Positions 13,959-15,642 of a stretch of 15,642 nt of DNA are shown here, piece by piece. How positions within the stretch are numbered: position 1 is the first letter of the stretch; the number at the start of each line of letters is the position of its first letter. A program made the translations under genes and the position numbers. The DNA is from Ramlibacter tataouinensis (GTDB taxonomy: Bacteria; Pseudomonadota; Gammaproteobacteria; Burkholderiales; Burkholderiaceae_C), in NCBI GenBank assembly GCA_002427815.1, contig DIZF01000074.1:13971-29612 (forward strand), in the 5' to 3' direction. Below the pieces are notes generated by a model. The model made no database searches and was not told the origin of the DNA. It saw only the letters and a program-made list of their open reading frames with translations.

Positions 13959-14915
13959 ATGTCCACCCTCCAGCACGCCAAAGTCCTTATCCTCGGTTCC
14001 GGCCCGGCCGGCTATACCGCCGCCGTTTACGCCGCGCGCGCCAATCTCGAGCCGGTGTTGATCACGGGCATCGCCCAGGGCGGCCAGTTGATGACCACCA
14101 CCGAGGTCGACAACTGGCCCGCGGATGTCCACGGCGTGCAGGGACCCGATCTGATGCAGCGCTTCCTGGAGCATGCCGAACGCTTCAAGACAAAGATCGT
14201 CTTCGACCACATCAACCGGGTCGACCTCAGCAAGCGTCCGTTCACCCTGACGGGCGACAGCGGCGAGTACAGCTGCGATGCGTTGATCATCGCGACCGGC
14301 GCCTCCGCCAAGTACCTGGGACTGCCGTCCGAGCAGGCCTTCATGGGCCGCGGCGTCTCCGGCTGCGCCACCTGCGACGGTTTCTTCTATCGCGATCAGG
14401 TGACCTGCGTGATCGGCGGCGGCAACTCCGCCGTGGAGGAAGCGCTGTACCTGTCCAACATCGCGAGCAAGGTGTACCTGGTGCACCGGCGCGACAAGTT
14501 CAAGGCCGAGCCGATCATGGTGGACAAGCTGATGGACAAGGTCAAGGCCGGCAAGATCGAACTCAAGGTGTTCCAGGTGCTCGACGAGGTGCTGGGCGAC
14601 ACCAGCGGCGTGACCGGCGTGCGGCTGAAGGACACGCGGTCGGGTCAGACCGAGGACCTGATGCTGCAGGGTTGCTTCATCGCCATCGGCCATCAGCCCA
14701 ACACCGACATCTTCAAGGGCCAGCTCGAGATGAAGGACGGCTACATCCTCACGAAGTCGGGCCTGCAGGGTTTTGCCACCATGACCAGCGTCCCCGGCGT
14801 GTTCGCGGCCGGCGATGTGCAGGATCATGTGTACCGGCAAGCCATCACCAGCGCCGGCACCGGCTGCATGGCGGCGCTCGATGCCCAGCGCTTCCTCGAG
14901 CAGTCCGCTTCCTGA
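13959..14915 (+). CDS. trxB: Thioredoxin-disulfide reductase TrxB
   Basis: A 318-aa flavoprotein that uses NADPH to reduce thioredoxin in the cytoplasm. FAD-binding GSGPAG is at 13-18, NADPH-binding GGGNSA at 153-158 with HRRDKFKAE from 176, the redox-active CATC at 136-139 in GCATCDGFFYRDQ, and the C-terminal FAD motif GVFAAGDVQDHVYRQAITSAGTG. The length is that of the low-molecular-weight bacterial enzyme. The frame is open upstream, but ATG 13959 is right because MSTLQHAKVLILGSGPAG is the normal start and CAGG lies shortly before it. It is divergent from the Crp/Fnr gene and not obviously cotranscribed with rpmB, which has its own promoter. Confidence 0.96.
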   Translation: MSTLQHAKVLILGSGPAGYTAAVYAARANLEPVLITGIAQGGQLMTTTEVDNWPADVHGVQGPDLMQRFLEHAERFKTKIVFDHINRVDLSKRPFTLTGDSGEYSCDALIIATGASAKYLGLPSEQAFMGRGVSGCATCDGFFYRDQVTCVIGGGNSAVEEALYLSNIASKVYLVHRRDKFKAEPIMVDKLMDKVKAGKIELKVFQVLDEVLGDTSGVTGVRLKDTRSGQTEDLMLQGCFIAIGHQPNTDIFKGQLEMKDGYILTKSGLQGFATMTSVPGVFAAGDVQDHVYRQAITSAGTGCMAALDAQRFLEQSAS

Positions 14916-14942
14916 CCTGACCGCCCCGGGCTGGAAATTCGC

Positions 14943-14948
14943 TATAAT
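14943..14948 (+). promoter_or_regulatory. -10 box of the rpmB-rpmG promoter
   Basis: A perfect TATAAT lies 28 nt after the trxB stop. No good -35 box exists at 17 bp; CTGACC (14917-14922) is at 20 bp. Transcription would start near 14955 and leave a leader of roughly 105 nt before rpmB. Confidence 0.55.
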
Positions 14949-14954
14949 CCAAGG

Positions 14955-15060
14955 CTTTGCATCGGGTTACCGCCACCCTTCTGGCGAGGTGAGGCAGGAG
15001 CGAGGATGGGCAATGTTGCGCATCCGCCAGTGACTGCCGTTTATAGATATCGGAGTGCTT
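14955..15060 (+). other. Structured 5' leader of rpmB
   Basis: The leader contains a small stem CGCCA-N6-TGGCG (14971-14986). It also has a larger hairpin at 15004-15025: GGATG pairs with CATCC, then a G-G mismatch, then GC with GC around an AATGTT loop. GGAG (15052-15055) is the rpmB ribosome binding site. Ribosomal protein leaders often carry autoregulatory RNA; that is only a possibility here. Confidence 0.35.
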
Positions 15061-15294
15061 ATGGCACGCGTATGCGACGTAACGGGCAAGGGCCCGATGA
15101 GCGGGAACAACGTTTCCCACGCCAACAACAGAACCAAGCGCCGGTTCCTGCCGAACCTGCAATACCGCCGTTTCTGGGTTGAGACCGAAAACCGCTGGGT
15201 GCGCCTGCGTGTTTCCAGCGCCGCGCTGCGGCTGATCGACAAGAACGGCATCGATGCCGTGCTCGCTGACCTGCGTTCCCGCGGCCAGGCTTAA
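15061..15294 (+). CDS. rpmB: Ribosomal protein L28 (bL28)
   Basis: A 77-aa basic protein of the large ribosomal subunit with the conserved start MARVCDVTGKGPMSGNNVSHANN, the core TKRRFLPNLQYRRFWVE, and the C-terminal IDKNGIDAVLADLRSRG. The length agrees with the bacterial family. It has a single cysteine (C5), so it is the form without zinc ligands. ATG 15061 is preceded by GGAG at 5-nt spacing; an in-frame GTG at 15055 is inside that site and is rejected. It is followed by rpmG, the usual partner, but the spacer has been enlarged to 103 nt by repeat copies. Confidence 0.96.
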   Translation: MARVCDVTGKGPMSGNNVSHANNRTKRRFLPNLQYRRFWVETENRWVRLRVSSAALRLIDKNGIDAVLADLRSRGQA

Positions 15295-15309
15295 CGTCAA
15301 CCAATTTTC

Positions 15310-15377
15310 TTGGGGACAGACCTTCAGCTCTGTCCCAATCCAATTACCTTGGGGACAGATCTTCAGCTCTGTCCCAA
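15310..15377. repeat. Two tandem 29-nt palindromic repeats between rpmB and rpmG
   Basis: Copies at 15310-15338 and 15349-15377 differ at one base (C/T after the left arm) and repeat with a 39-bp period that includes a flanking CCAATT. Each begins TTGGGGACAGA and ends TCTGTCCCAA, forming a 10-bp stem with one bulged G around a CTTCAG-type loop. The shape and the GGGG-AC-GA core resemble REP sequences spread by RAYT transposases. There is no T tract, so they are not terminators. Confidence 0.75.
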
Positions 15378-15397
15378 ACTGATTAAGGAGCCACATC

Positions 15398-15568
15398 ATG
15401 GCAAGCAAAGGCGGACGCGAAAAGATCAAGCTGGAATCCACTGCGGGTACCGGCCACTTCTACACCACCAGCAAGAACAAGAAAACGATGCCCGAGAAAA
15501 TGTCGATCATGAAGTTCGACCCGAAGGCTCGCAAGCACGTGGAATACAAAGAGACGAAGCTGAAATAG
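15398..15568 (+). CDS. rpmG: Ribosomal protein L33 (bL33)
   Basis: A 56-aa basic protein of the large subunit: MASKGGREKIKLES, then TAGTGHFYTTSKNKK, MPEKMSIMKFDPKARKHV and the end YKETKLK. It aligns along its whole length with the bacterial L33 pattern. It has no CxxC pairs, so it is the zinc-independent form. AAGGAG (15385-15390) lies 7 nt before ATG 15398, an excellent ribosome binding site. It follows rpmB, and the tandem palindromes end 20 nt before its ATG. A group II intron end lies 10 bp after its stop, so whatever native terminator it had is displaced or lost. Confidence 0.96.
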   Translation: MASKGGREKIKLESTAGTGHFYTTSKNKKTMPEKMSIMKFDPKARKHVEYKETKLK

Positions 15569-15578
15569 GCATTCGCCA

Positions 15579-15642
15579 GTTCGAGTAGGGTGAGGGGGTA
15601 CCCCCTCAGCCCTCTCACACCGCCGCACGTGGGGTTCCGCAT
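15579..15642 (-). mobile_element. 3' end of a group II intron (part of domain V and domain VI), continuing past the right edge
   Basis: Read on the minus strand, the edge begins ATGCGGAACCCCACGTGCGG and continues CGGTGTG. This matches the second part of group II intron domain V (AUGCG, tip, CACGUACGG-like strand). Next comes a domain VI-like hairpin: GAG-AGGG, a bulged C, then the perfect palindrome TGAGGGGGTACCCCCTCA (15591-15608), CCCT, an unpaired A (15586) and CTC. The unpaired A is 7 nt before a terminal AC (15580-15579), which fits the branch point and the AY 3' end of these introns. The intron is antisense to rpmG, and its boundary would be 10 bp beyond the rpmG stop. The ribozyme core and any maturase gene lie outside the window. 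Confidence 0.68.

Noticed and set aside
15310..15377. Palindromes as rho-independent terminators between rpmB and rpmG
   Set aside because: Neither copy is followed by a T tract on either strand, and rpmG downstream has no separate promoter that I can see.
15460..15642. Minus-strand open frame at the right edge starting MRNPTCGG
   Set aside because: It runs across domain V/VI of the group II intron and then antisense through rpmG. Translation of structured RNA, not a protein.

Overview
The window is high-GC DNA from a betaproteobacterium, most likely Burkholderiales and perhaps Comamonadaceae-like. The basis is family-level: a complete livHMGF operon, a Bug-family (TctC-like) binding protein, and ftsK-lolA-rarA beside a Crp/Fnr regulator and divergent trxB, followed by rpmB-rpmG. 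No species can be named from the sequence alone. Nearly all of the window is ordinary, well-conserved chromosome. The unusual material lies in intergenic spaces and at the right edge.

Layout. 1-181 (-): N-terminus of an NAD(P)-binding epimerase/SDR-like protein that runs off the left edge. 224-1276 (+): ferredoxin-NAD(P)H reductase of the CDP-6-deoxy-delta-3,4-glucoseen reductase type. 1277-2322 (-): a type II toxin-antitoxin operon, an Xre/DUF2384 antitoxin followed by a RES-domain toxin. Its promoter, palindromic operator and ribosome binding site can all be read. 2440-2736 (-): a small secreted Lys/His/Ala-rich protein of unknown function with a strong terminator. 2880-3851 (+): Bug-family solute-binding protein. 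3968-4588 (+): small outer-membrane beta-barrel with its own terminator. 4660-8282 (-): livH-livM-livG-livF branched-chain amino acid ABC transporter genes without a binding-protein gene. 8523-13058 (-): ftsK, lolA and rarA (chromosome segregation, lipoprotein sorting, replication-fork maintenance). 13136-13810 (-): Crp/Fnr regulator, divergent from trxB (13959-14915, +). 15061-15568 (+): rpmB and rpmG, ribosomal proteins L28 and L33.

Repeats and mobile DNA. A REP/REPIN-like element (9862-9980) sits in the lolA-rarA spacer. Two tandem copies of a 29-nt palindrome (15310-15377) sit in the rpmB-rpmG spacer. The right edge (15579-15642, minus strand) matches the 3' end of a group II intron: part of domain V, plus domain VI with a bulged branch-point A. 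The inferred 3' boundary lies 10 bp past the rpmG stop.

I did not find a clearly new multi-gene system. The best leads are the fully readable Res-Xre control region, the group II intron end beside rpmG, two REP-type insertions inside conserved gene strings, a wobble-paired hairpin in the livH leader, and overlapping alternative hairpins between ftsK and lolA.
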